Below, one piece after another: positions 16,283 through 23,861 of a DNA stretch of 64,000 nucleotides. The stretch comes from Streptomyces sp. CB02058 (GTDB lineage: Bacteria > Actinomycetota > Actinomycetes > Streptomycetales > Streptomycetaceae): positions 372,001-436,000 of the forward strand of contig NZ_LIPG01000005.1 in assembly GCF_001905505.1 (NCBI RefSeq). Reading direction: 5' to 3'. A model generated the notes under the pieces. It was not told the DNA's origin. It made no database searches and was given only the letters and a program-made list of their open reading frames with translations. Both the position numbers and the translations under genes were made by a program. Position 1 is the first letter of the stretch. Every line of letters starts with the position of its first letter.

Positions 16283-16687
16283 CCTCCCACCCGATCACGG
16301 GGCGGGAGCGGTGTCCCTCCCGCACGGGCGTACGGGTGAAGGACGGCGGCGCCGCACCGGACGGCCCGTCACATCGGACGGTCGCTCAAAACGGCGCACG
16401 GAAAATCCGGTTGACGAGACCCGCCCCCGGGCGGCCATCGTCCGCACCTTCATCCAGCTCGGATCCGCATACCGGCGAGGGCGTCGAAGGGCTCCAGCCG
16501 GTCCCGTCGGAACCTGTGAAGCGAAGACCGCCGGTCCGAGTCCGACAGCGATCTCGGACTTCGGCCGGGGCAGGAGCAAAAAAGCCACTCGGGACTGTCC
16601 CGAGTGGCCTTTTGGTGTCCAGGAGGGGATGCCGCCCTGGGCGGCCCCGGTACGCAGCCGGTGCCGCCGATGTCGGCAGGAAGGCCG
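16283..16687. other. 405-bp gap with no supported protein gene
   Basis: No ORF here has a credible start and coding bias. The left part is featureless. At about 16525-16570 there is a stem AGTCCGA/TCGGACT with an 8-base loop inside a wider GC-rich fold, then an A-rich stretch and the bidirectional hairpin at 16584-16608. A small RNA ending at that hairpin is possible but not shown. Confidence 0.4.
16584..16608. terminator. Bidirectional terminator with A and T tracts
   Basis: A 12-bp perfect stem, GCCACTCGGGAC / GTCCCGAGTGGC, flanked on the left by six A and on the right by CTTTT, so both strands end in a T-tract. This is an unusually canonical factor-independent terminator for this genome. 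It lies 80 bases after the nitroreductase stop. Confidence 0.9.
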
Positions 16688-17098
16688 TCAGGGGAAGGTG
16701 ACGCGTGCCAGCCTGCTGTCCAGCCAGTCCCGCAGGTGGGTGGGCTGGGTGATGGTGCCGGGATTGTGGGGCTGGTTGAGGTCGGCGACGATCTCGGTCA
16801 GGACGCGGTGCCGTTCCACCTCGTCGGTGACGGGGGTCGCGCGGGCCGGGAGGTCGGCCCGGACACCGTGCTTCAGGTGGAAGGTGAAGTCCGGGTGGGC
16901 CAGGAGATTGGCGTACCAGCTCGTCGGGCGGCCCGAGGTGCCGCTGCAGAGGTAGGTCCGGCCGGCGGCCCGGTAGAAGAAGATCTCGATCCGCCGGGGG
17001 CGTCCCGTCCGGCGGCCGGTCGTGGTGATGTCGATGATCCGCGCGCGGGTGCCCGCGGCAGGGGTGATCTCGATGGCCGCGCGTACCGCCGCGTCCAT
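16688..17098 (-). CDS. F420H2-dependent nitroreductase (DDN/DUF385) family protein
   Basis: The product is 136 aa, a split-barrel fold protein of the deazaflavin-dependent nitroreductase family. Recognisable segments are IIDITTTGRRTGRPRRIEIFF, then TYLCSGTSGRPTSWYANLLAHPDFTFHLK, which is the family signature around the cofactor site. Family members reduce nitro compounds, quinones or other substrates with F420H2. The ATG at 17098 has AAAGGAG 5 bases upstream. It follows the SDR gene by 38 bases on the same strand, so both should be in one TetR-controlled transcript. Confidence 0.85.
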   Translation of the reverse strand: MDAAVRAAIEITPAAGTRARIIDITTTGRRTGRPRRIEIFFYRAAGRTYLCSGTSGRPTSWYANLLAHPDFTFHLKHGVRADLPARATPVTDEVERHRVLTEIVADLNQPHNPGTITQPTHLRDWLDSRLARVTFP

Positions 17099-17136
17099 GA
17101 GGGCTCCTTTCCCAGGTGGTCGGACGGCGGGCGCGG

Positions 17137-17916
17137 TCAGGCGGCCTCGTGCTTGAGGGCGGGGCCGAGCAGCAGGCCGCCGTCGATGACGAACTCCGAG
17201 CCGGTGGCGAAGGACGCCTCGTCGGAGGTGAGGAAGAGCAGGGCCCGGGTGATGTCGGCGGGTTCGCCCAGGCGGGGGATCGCGAACGGCTCGGCGGAGT
17301 AGAAGTCGGAGATCGGGGCGTCGCTGCCGGCCGCGGGCTCGGTGATGAACGGGGTGGCGACGACACCGGGGTGGATGGCGTTGACGCGGATGTGGTCGCG
17401 GCCCAATTCCAGGGCGGCCGTCTTGGTGAGGCCGCGGACGGCCCACTTGCTCGCCACGTAGGGGGCGTACATCGCGGTGCCTCCGACGCCGGAGGTGGAG
17501 GCGATGTTGACGATGACGCCGCCGCCGTTCCGGCGCAGCGAGGGAGCCGCCGCCTTGATGCCGAGGAAGGCGCCGGTGAGGTTGATGTCCAGGATGCGGT
17601 CCCAGACCCGGCGGTCGGTGGTCTCGATCGGGGCGGCGGGGTTCTGCACGCCGGCGTTGTTCACGAGGACGGCGAGCGGGCCGAAGTGCTCCTCGGCAGC
17701 CTGGACGGCGGCGCCCCAGGAGCTCTCGTCGGTGACGTCGAGGCGGACGTACAGGGCGCGGGCGCCGAGCTCGACGGCGAGCGCCCGGCCCCGGTCCTCG
17801 TCGATGTCGGCGATCACGACGTCGGCGCCTTCGGCGTGGTAGGCGCGGACATGACTGGCTCCCTGGCCGCCGGTGCCGCCGGTGACGAGCACGGTGTGGT
17901 GGTCGAAGCGTCCCAT
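17137..17916 (-). CDS. Short-chain dehydrogenase/reductase
   Basis: The product is 259 aa, a classical NAD(P)-dependent oxidoreductase. The cofactor-binding motif is TGGTGGQG near residue 12; the structural motif NNAG is near residue 90; the catalytic Ser, Tyr and Lys are in IASTSGVGG and YVASK; and the family segment HPGVVATPF follows. The substrate cannot be read from sequence. It is the first gene of a two-gene operon with the nitroreductase and is divergent from the TetR regulator. Its promoter (TTGACT at 17986-17991, TAGGGT at 17962-17967, 18-base spacer) overlaps one operator and starts just before the other. Confidence 0.92.
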   Translation of the reverse strand: MGRFDHHTVLVTGGTGGQGASHVRAYHAEGADVVIADIDEDRGRALAVELGARALYVRLDVTDESSWGAAVQAAEEHFGPLAVLVNNAGVQNPAAPIETTDRRVWDRILDINLTGAFLGIKAAAPSLRRNGGGVIVNIASTSGVGGTAMYAPYVASKWAVRGLTKTAALELGRDHIRVNAIHPGVVATPFITEPAAGSDAPISDFYSAEPFAIPRLGEPADITRALLFLTSDEASFATGSEFVIDGGLLLGPALKHEAA

Positions 17917-17932
17917 GGTTTCCTTCCAAACT

Positions 17933-17952
17933 GGTGAGTCGAGTGACTCGCC
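17933..17952. promoter_or_regulatory. TetR operator copy 1
   Basis: GGTGAGTCGAGTGACTCGCC is an imperfect palindrome with 8-base arms (one mismatch). It lies just downstream of the predicted SDR transcription start (about 17955). It shares the core GAGTC-rAGT-GACTC with copy 2, whose centre is 49 bases away. Confidence 0.75.
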
Positions 17953-17961
17953 TCGCCATTG

Positions 17962-17991
17962 ACCCTACGAGAACCCAGAGAGGTGAGTCAA
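17962..17991 (-). promoter_or_regulatory. Promoter of the SDR-nitroreductase operon
   Basis: On the minus strand, TTGACT (17991-17986), an 18-base spacer and TAGGGT (17967-17962) match the vegetative sigma consensus. The -35 element lies inside TetR operator copy 2. Confidence 0.7.
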
Positions 17992-18003
17992 GTGACTCAC
18001 CTC
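17980..18003. promoter_or_regulatory. TetR operator copy 2
   Basis: A 24-base perfect palindrome: 11-base arms GAGGTGAGTCA / TGACTCACCTC around a central AG. It covers the -35 box of the SDR promoter and the region just upstream of the regulator's own TAGGAT box at 18007-18012, so one bound dimer could repress both directions. Confidence 0.82.
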
Positions 18004-18019
18004 GCCTAGGATGGTGTCC

Positions 18020-18643
18020 ATGACCATCGAGCCATCGGCCTACCACCAGCGCGTCGCCGAGCAGAAGCGGGCGGCGATCCTGCGCGCCGCCACCCGCCTC
18101 TTCCTGGACTCCGGGTACGACCGGACGTCGCTGGCGAAGATCGCCGAGGCGGCCGGCGTGTCGAAGGCGACTCTGTTCAAGCAGTTCCCGACCAAGGCGG
18201 CACTGTTCGACGCGATCGTCACCGCGTCGTGGCAGGCGGGCGACGAGGGCGAGGACGCCCCGCCGCCCGGCGACCTCCGTGCCGGCCTCGCCCTGATCGG
18301 CCGGCGCTACGTCGCCCTGCTCACCCGGCCCGACATGGCCGACCTCTTCCGGATCGTCATCGCCGAGCTGCCGCGCTTCCCGGAGCTGGCCGAGTCGCAG
18401 TTCCACCGCGGCAAGATGCCCTACTTCGAATCGGTGCGCCGCTACCTGGAGTCGGAGCGGGATGCCGGCACCGTCGTACTGGACGATCCGGAGCTGGCCG
18501 CGACCCAGTTCCTCGGCATGGTCTCCAACTACGTGTTCTGGCCCCGGATGCTCCTGCCGCACTGGTCCCCGGACAGCGCTGACGTCGAGCGGGTCGTCGA
18601 CGAGGCCGCCCTGACGATGGCGGCCAGGTACGCCGCTGCCTGA
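18020..18643 (+). CDS. TetR-family transcriptional regulator
   Basis: The product is 207 aa. The N-terminal helix-turn-helix is at about residues 14-60: KRAAILRAATRLFLDSGYDR then SLAKIAEAAGVSKATLFKQF, a strong TetR signature. The C-terminal ligand domain resembles that of AcrR/RutR-type regulators. I chose the ATG at 18020 because TAGGAT at 18007-18012 places the RNA start at about that codon (leaderless); an ATG at 18011 would overlap the promoter. It is divergent from the SDR operon and probably represses it and itself through the two palindromes. Confidence 0.92.
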   Translation: MTIEPSAYHQRVAEQKRAAILRAATRLFLDSGYDRTSLAKIAEAAGVSKATLFKQFPTKAALFDAIVTASWQAGDEGEDAPPPGDLRAGLALIGRRYVALLTRPDMADLFRIVIAELPRFPELAESQFHRGKMPYFESVRRYLESERDAGTVVLDDPELAATQFLGMVSNYVFWPRMLLPHWSPDSADVERVVDEAALTMAARYAAA

Positions 18644-18726
18644 GGTGCGCACCTCTCCGTCCGTCCCGGCCCCGGGCGAGGACGGGGACGACGCGGGGGG
18701 AGAGGCGCGCCGTCCCCGCGCGGGGC

Positions 18727-19608
18727 TCAGCGGTCGGCGAGGGCCCGGATCTCGGATGCGATCAGACCGGGGTCCTCCTCGGCCATGAAGTGGCCGCAGG
18801 AGACGGTGCGGTGGCGGAGGTCGTCGGTCCAGGCACTCCACAGACCCTGGGCGTGGTAGCCGAGGGCAGCGCCCCAGTCCTGCTGGAGGACGGTCACCGG
18901 CATGGCCAGCTTGAGGCCCGCGTCCTTGTCGGCGGCGTCGTGATCGACGTCCACGCCGGCCGAAGCGCGGTAGTCGGCGACGATCGAGGGCACGGCCGCG
19001 GCGGATGCGGCGAGGTAGTGGGCGCGGACCTCGGCGGGGAGGGCGTCCGGGTCCTTGGTCCAGGCGTCGAGGAAGTAGCCGAAGAACGTGTCGGCGGCCC
19101 CCTGGATCATCTCCTCGGGCAGACCCGGGGCCTGCGCCATCAGATAGAGGTGGAAGCCGACCGCGCCGTTCACGCCGCTCAGCGCGTCCCACATGTCGAG
19201 GGTCGGCAGGACGTCCAGGAAGAGGGCCCGGGCAACGGCGTCCGGGTGGTCCATCGCGGCACGGAAGGCGACGAGCGCGCCGCGGTCGTGGCCGGCCAGG
19301 GTGAAGCGGTCGTGGCCGAGTGCGGCGGCAAGGCGTACGACGTCCCGGGCCATGGTCCGCTTGGAGTACACATCGGGGCCGGTCTCGGCGGGCTTGTCGC
19401 TGGCACCGTAACCGCGCAGGTCGGGGCAGATCACCGTGTGGTCGGCGGAGAGTTCTGCGGCGACGTGCCGCCACATCAGGCTGGTCTGCGGGAAGCCGTG
19501 CAGCAGGACGACCGGGTCACCCGCGCCGCCGACGGCGGCGTGCAGGGTGACGCCGTCGTCGACGGTCACGCGGTGCTCGGTGAATCCGGGGATGCTCGGG
19601 GTTGTCAT
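18727..19608 (-). CDS. Alpha/beta hydrolase of the epoxide hydrolase/haloacetate dehalogenase group
   Basis: The product is 293 aa. The oxyanion loop is LLHGFPQT, the nucleophile elbow LAGHDRGA gives an Asp nucleophile, and the catalytic His is in SCGHFMAEEDP. It looks most like fluoroacetate dehalogenase-type enzymes. From memory of that family, the second Arg of the HDRGAR motif is Leu here, and the His-Trp pair of the cap is His-Leu. Loss of these halide and carboxylate contacts argues against defluorination and for an epoxide or other hydrolase. It is convergent with the TetR gene and may not belong to its operon. Confidence 0.87.
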   Translation of the reverse strand: MTTPSIPGFTEHRVTVDDGVTLHAAVGGAGDPVVLLHGFPQTSLMWRHVAAELSADHTVICPDLRGYGASDKPAETGPDVYSKRTMARDVVRLAAALGHDRFTLAGHDRGALVAFRAAMDHPDAVARALFLDVLPTLDMWDALSGVNGAVGFHLYLMAQAPGLPEEMIQGAADTFFGYFLDAWTKDPDALPAEVRAHYLAASAAAVPSIVADYRASAGVDVDHDAADKDAGLKLAMPVTVLQQDWGAALGYHAQGLWSAWTDDLRHRTVSCGHFMAEEDPGLIASEIRALADR

Positions 19609-20139
19609 GGTGACTCCTGGGGTTCATGGCAATGGGATGTTCCGGTCTCCGCCTCGGCGGTCCGGGTCGTCCGGGGACATCACCCAGGTTGTGGGCCCCG
19701 GATCAGCGATCGATGAGTGGACACGCGCCACGCCTCGGAGGACAGCGCCGCCCGCGAAAAGGACCTCCCGTGGCCGTGGGGCCCCTGCGCGGCCTTCGCC
19801 CCTCGCCAGGAGGTTCTCCGGCGCGTACTCGCCCGGGTCGCCGCGTCCGTGGGGCGCCAGCCGGTTCTGCGTCGTGTCCAGGGGAGGAGACCCGCCGCCG
19901 CCGAAGCCGGCTGCGTCGGAGAAGGCACCGGACCGGCCCCCTCCAGGCCATGCCACCCGGCCCGGCGGTGAGGAGTGAGCGCGGTGCCGGCTGTCGCGGG
20001 CGACGGCCTCCACCGGACAGGACCGAGCACCTTCGAGCACGCTCCGGGCATTGCTCGGCGGCTGGGTGATCACGCTCCCCGCAGATGATGGATGAGCCCG
20101 CCGGAGATCGGCGGAGCCCCCACCATCCTCCGAGGAACC
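19609..20139. other. 531-bp gap; no supported gene, possible gene remnant
   Basis: The gap lies between the divergent hydrolase and glycosyltransferase genes. A plus-strand frame at 19717-19971 (84 codons, GTG start) has high G/C in third positions over its first 50 codons, but it has no ribosome site and no family I recognise. It may be a decayed fragment. Otherwise nothing is evident. Confidence 0.3.
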
Positions 20140-21267
20140 ATGCGCATCCTGTTCTCCTGTACCCCGGCGATGGGCCACCTGCTGCCCCTGCTCCCGATGG
20201 AGCGGGCCGCCCGCCGGGCCGGCCACACGACCGCCGTGCTGACGCACGGCTCACTCAGCGGGGCGGCCGACGCCGCGCCGTTCCTGCCGGCCGGCCCCAC
20301 CCTGGAGAAGGCGCTGGCGGAGACGGCCGCCCGTACCGGGCTCGACGCGACCGCCGTCATGACCCCCGAGACCGTCGGGGAGTTCTTCGGCGGCGTGCGT
20401 GTCGATCTCGCCCTGCCCGAAGCCCTGCCCCTGGCCACCGACTTCGCCCCCGACCTGATCGTCGCCGAAGCCGCGGACCAGGTCGGACCCGTCCTCGCCG
20501 GCGCCCTGGGCGTGCCCTGGGCATCCCACGAGGTCGGGATCCAGATCGCTCCCGAACTCGCCGGCGCCATGCGCGAAGCGGCCCGCACCCGGGCGGCCGC
20601 GATCGGCGCGACCTGGTCGGAACCGGTGGCCCGGATCGACCCCTGGCCGGACTTCCTGCAGCTCTCCGGCTGGAGCGCCCCGGACACGCGGGTCGCCGTA
20701 CGCCCCGAGATCCACACCGCCGAGGACGCTTCCGCCGTCCCGCCGCTACGGCCCTCGGCCCCCGGACGGCGCCGGATCCTGATCTCGCTGGGCACGGTGG
20801 TGGACGAACCGGGCCTCGTCGAGGAACTCGTCACAGCCGTCCCCGACGACGTCGACGTCGTGGCCGCGCTCAACCCCCTGTCGTCCCGCCGTCCCCTGGT
20901 CGACGACCAGCGTGCGCAACTGACCGGATTCGTCCCCATGAGCCGGCTGCTGGAGGGTGCCGACGCGGTCGTGTGCTCCGGCGGCGCCGGCACCGTCTCC
21001 GCGGCGCTCCGCGCAGGGGTGCCCCTGGTCGTCCTCCCGATGGGGCTGGACAAGCCGCTCAACGCGGAACGTGTCCAGGCGTACGGCGCCGGACTCACCG
21101 TCTCCACGGCCGCCGAGGCCGCCACGGCGGTGCGCCGGGTGCTGGACGAGGACCGTTTCTCCACGGCGGCCCGTGCCGCCGCCGCCACTCTGGAGGCGCT
21201 GCCGACCGCCGGTCAGGTCCTGGACCGGCTGCTGACGACGGTCGCACGGCGCCACTGCGCCATCTGA
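20140..21267 (+). CDS. Glycosyltransferase of the MGT/GT1 type
   Basis: The product is 375 aa. It has the GT-B fold of macrolide and flavonoid glycosyltransferases: N-terminal MRILFSCTPAMGHLLPLLPM with the conserved catalytic-type His, and the C-terminal nucleotide-sugar site VVCSGGAGTVSAALRAGVPLVVLPMGLDKPLNAERV. The usual His before GGxGT is a Ser here. The donor and acceptor are unknown; there is no polyketide or other natural-product pathway nearby. I chose the ATG at 20140 for CGAGGAACC just upstream and because the first beta strand starts there; an ATG at 20092 gives 16 extra residues. Confidence 0.87.
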   Translation: MRILFSCTPAMGHLLPLLPMERAARRAGHTTAVLTHGSLSGAADAAPFLPAGPTLEKALAETAARTGLDATAVMTPETVGEFFGGVRVDLALPEALPLATDFAPDLIVAEAADQVGPVLAGALGVPWASHEVGIQIAPELAGAMREAARTRAAAIGATWSEPVARIDPWPDFLQLSGWSAPDTRVAVRPEIHTAEDASAVPPLRPSAPGRRRILISLGTVVDEPGLVEELVTAVPDDVDVVAALNPLSSRRPLVDDQRAQLTGFVPMSRLLEGADAVVCSGGAGTVSAALRAGVPLVVLPMGLDKPLNAERVQAYGAGLTVSTAAEAATAVRRVLDEDRFSTAARAAAATLEALPTAGQVLDRLLTTVARRHCAI

Positions 21268-21453
21268 CCCGACCATCGCCCACCCTCGGACGCCACAGCC
21301 CCGCAACAGGCCCAGCCGACCGGGCAGCGGGCGCTGCACACCCGTGGAGCCCGCCCCCGGCAGGGTGGGGCAGGACGGGACGAGTGACGCTCACGGCGGC
21401 TTTTATGCTGGTGAGCGACGTGAGGGTGGAGAGAAGCGAGGCGCGGAGAACCG

Positions 21454-23562
21454 ATGAGCGCAAACGGCACCCCCCGGCTCGGCGACCGGCTGAGGCAGGC
21501 GCGCGACCGGCTCTTCGTCGGCAGGCAAGCCGAGCTGCGACGCTTCACCCGGGCGCTGCACGATGACCAGGCCGACGTCCGCGTGCTCTTCGTGCACGGC
21601 CCCGGCGGAGTGGGCAAGTCGGCGCTGCTGCGCGGATACGCCGCCGCGGCGGGCCGGGCAGGCGGGGGCGTCGTCCACGTCGACGGCCGCACCACCCCCG
21701 CCGACCCCGACAGTTTCGGGCGGGCGGTACGGCCCGCCACCGACGGGGAGGCGGCGGTGCTCCTCATCGACACCTTCGAGCACTGCGGGCATCTGGAGGA
21801 CTGGCTGTTCGAGGAGTGCCTGCCCCGGCTGCCCGCCGACACCGTCACCGTGGTCGCCGGACGGCACGCCCCCGATCCGGTCCGGCTCGCCGACCCTGCC
21901 TGGGACGGACTGGTCGACGTGATCCCCCTCGGACCACTCGCGGCGGAGGACGGCGAACGCCTGCTCACCGCCCGGGGCGTGCCCGCCCGCCTCCACCGCG
22001 AGATCCTCGACTTCACCGGCGGCCACCCCCTGGCCCTGGCGCTGGCCGCGGCCGTGGCCCGGTCCGGCGACACCACCCGGCCCGCCACGTCCGACGCCGT
22101 CGACTGGTCACCCGGGCAGGATGTCGTCTCCACCCTGCTGCGCCACCTCGTCGGCGAGCCGCCCAGCGACGCGCACCGCGCGGCACTGGAGGTGTGCGCC
22201 CACGCCCATGTCACCACCGAGTCACTGCTGCGGGCGATCCTCGGGGACCAGGGCAGGGACCTCTTCGCCTGGCTGCGGGGCCGGCCCTACGTCGAGACCA
22301 CCGACTCCGGGGTCTTTCCGCACGACGTGGTGCGGCGGACGCTGGAGGCGGATCTGCGGTGGAGGGACCCCGACGGCTTCGAGGAACTGCACAACGCCCT
22401 TCGGAGCCACCTGCTGGAACGGGTGCGTACCGCCGCGCCGCACCGCTTCCTCCAGGCGGTCGGTGAACTCCAGTACCTGTACCGCTCGGACGGGTTCATG
22501 GCGGACACGCACGGCTGGCACCCGTACGGCCTGGTGCGGGATCTGCCGTACGACGCCACGCGGGAGGCGGCCGTCCTGGACCTCGTCACCCTGCGGGAGG
22601 GCCCCGAATCCGCCCGGATCGCCGCCCACTGGCTGGCGCGGCAGCCGGAGGGCTTCCACCTCCAGACGATGCCGCCCGCCGGAGAACCAGCGTCCTGTTC
22701 GGCGTGGCTGCGGATTCCGCCGTACGACGGACAGCACGAGGACCCGGTGGTGGCCGCCGCCTGGGCTCACGTGGGCGAGCACGGACCGCTGCGGGCCGGG
22801 GAGCACATCGCGGTCGGGCGCTTCCAGGTCGGCCGGGACGGCTACCAGCGGCCCTCGCCGGTCATGGACCTGGTGCTGTGGCGCATGCTGGGCGAGATCG
22901 TCCGCGACGACCGGCTGGCCTGGTCCTTCATCGTCATGCGTGACGACGGCTTCTGGGACCGGCACCTGCTCCACTGCGACATGCGCCCGGTGGAGCCCGC
23001 CGTGGACATCGGCGGCACACGCTACCGGCTGTTCGCCCACGACTGGCGCCCCCAGCCGGCAGCCCGCTGGCTGGCCGAGAAGACCGACGCCATGCTCGGC
23101 GGCACCCCGGGCCGAGTGGCCCCGCCCGGAGACACCGACGCGCTCGTCCTGGACCGCACCGCCTTCGACCACGCGGTCCGCGCCGCACTGCGGTCCCTCC
23201 GCTGGCCCGACGAACTGGCGCTCAACCCGCTGCAGCGCAGCCGGACGGCGCTCGGCCACGACGGCACGCTGTACGACCTCGTCCTCGCCGCGATCCACAC
23301 CCTGCCGTCGGAACGGGGCGGAGAGAAGGGGTACCGGGCCGCCGTGGCGGCCTTCGTGGAGGGCGCGTCGACCCAGGAGTCCGCGGCGCGGCGGCTCGGG
23401 CTCCCTTTCAGCACCTACCGGCGACACCTCGCGACCGCGGTGGAGCGGATCGTCGAGATCATGTGGCGGCAGGAGGTCGACGGGACACCACCGAGCCCGG
23501 CACGTCCCTCACCCGGCGCCGGTCCGCGGGCCGGAGGCCAGGGCGCGGCGAACCCGTCGTGA
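21454..23562 (+). CDS. STAND/AAA-type ATP-binding protein with C-terminal HTH
   Basis: The product is 702 aa. Residues about 20-210 form a STAND-like NTPase: FVGRQAELRRF, Walker A FVHGPGGVGKSALL, a Walker B-like VLLIDTFEH, a sensor segment VTVVAGRH and GGHPLALALAAAVA. Residues about 210-330 are helical. Residues about 430-560 contain a mixed alpha/beta segment (GRFQVGRDGY, WSFIVMRDDGFWDRHLL) that vaguely resembles a GNAT acyltransferase fold, without proof. Residues about 640-680 (QESAARRLGLPFSTYRRHLATAVERI) look like a sigma region 4-type helix-turn-helix. This suggests an ATP-gated regulator. The stop is followed by the duplicated 64-bp hairpin. Confidence 0.72.
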   Translation: MSANGTPRLGDRLRQARDRLFVGRQAELRRFTRALHDDQADVRVLFVHGPGGVGKSALLRGYAAAAGRAGGGVVHVDGRTTPADPDSFGRAVRPATDGEAAVLLIDTFEHCGHLEDWLFEECLPRLPADTVTVVAGRHAPDPVRLADPAWDGLVDVIPLGPLAAEDGERLLTARGVPARLHREILDFTGGHPLALALAAAVARSGDTTRPATSDAVDWSPGQDVVSTLLRHLVGEPPSDAHRAALEVCAHAHVTTESLLRAILGDQGRDLFAWLRGRPYVETTDSGVFPHDVVRRTLEADLRWRDPDGFEELHNALRSHLLERVRTAAPHRFLQAVGELQYLYRSDGFMADTHGWHPYGLVRDLPYDATREAAVLDLVTLREGPESARIAAHWLARQPEGFHLQTMPPAGEPASCSAWLRIPPYDGQHEDPVVAAAWAHVGEHGPLRAGEHIAVGRFQVGRDGYQRPSPVMDLVLWRMLGEIVRDDRLAWSFIVMRDDGFWDRHLLHCDMRPVEPAVDIGGTRYRLFAHDWRPQPAARWLAEKTDAMLGGTPGRVAPPGDTDALVLDRTAFDHAVRAALRSLRWPDELALNPLQRSRTALGHDGTLYDLVLAAIHTLPSERGGEKGYRAAVAAFVEGASTQESAARRLGLPFSTYRRHLATAVERIVEIMWRQEVDGTPPSPARPSPGAGPRAGGQGAANPS

Positions 23563-23617
23563 GAGCCGCTGCCGCCGGCCAGGTCACGCGCTGTCGGATC
23601 GGTGCTCCGGTACTGCT

Positions 23618-23745
23618 CGGCTCCGGACGCGAAGAGGCCGGGCCGGTCAGCGCCGGAGGAGTGTCCCGCCACTGACCGACCCGGCTCCGGACGCGAAGAG
23701 GCCGGGCCGGTCAGCGACGGAGGAGTGTCCCGCCACTGACCGACC
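23618..23745. repeat. Tandem 64-bp duplication; each unit a terminator-like hairpin
   Basis: Units at 23618-23681 and 23682-23745 differ at one base. Each unit holds an inverted repeat, GCCGGGCCGGTCAG with CTGACCGACCCGGC, a 14-bp stem with one mismatch and a loop of about 20 bases containing GGAGGAGTGTCCC. It lies between the convergent ATPase and pirin genes and could act as a double terminator or as a protein-binding repeat. Confidence 0.85.
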
Positions 23746-23861
23746 CGGCCAGGTGTCCCGCTCGTCCAGCTGTCCGCCGTCCGGCCGGCGCTGCACCCGT
23801 CCGGTCAGCCTCGCGGCCCTTCAGCGGTCTCCCCCGTGGGCCGGGGACCGGCACGGACCCG

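Noticed and set aside
16295..16588. 97-codon minus-strand frame upstream of the AI-2E-family gene
   Set aside because: No ribosome site, mixed composition, no family, and it overlaps the terminator region.
19624..20247. 207-codon minus-strand frame overlapping the glycosyltransferase start
   Set aside because: Extends into a well-supported gene on the other strand, lacks a ribosome site and shows no recognisable domain.
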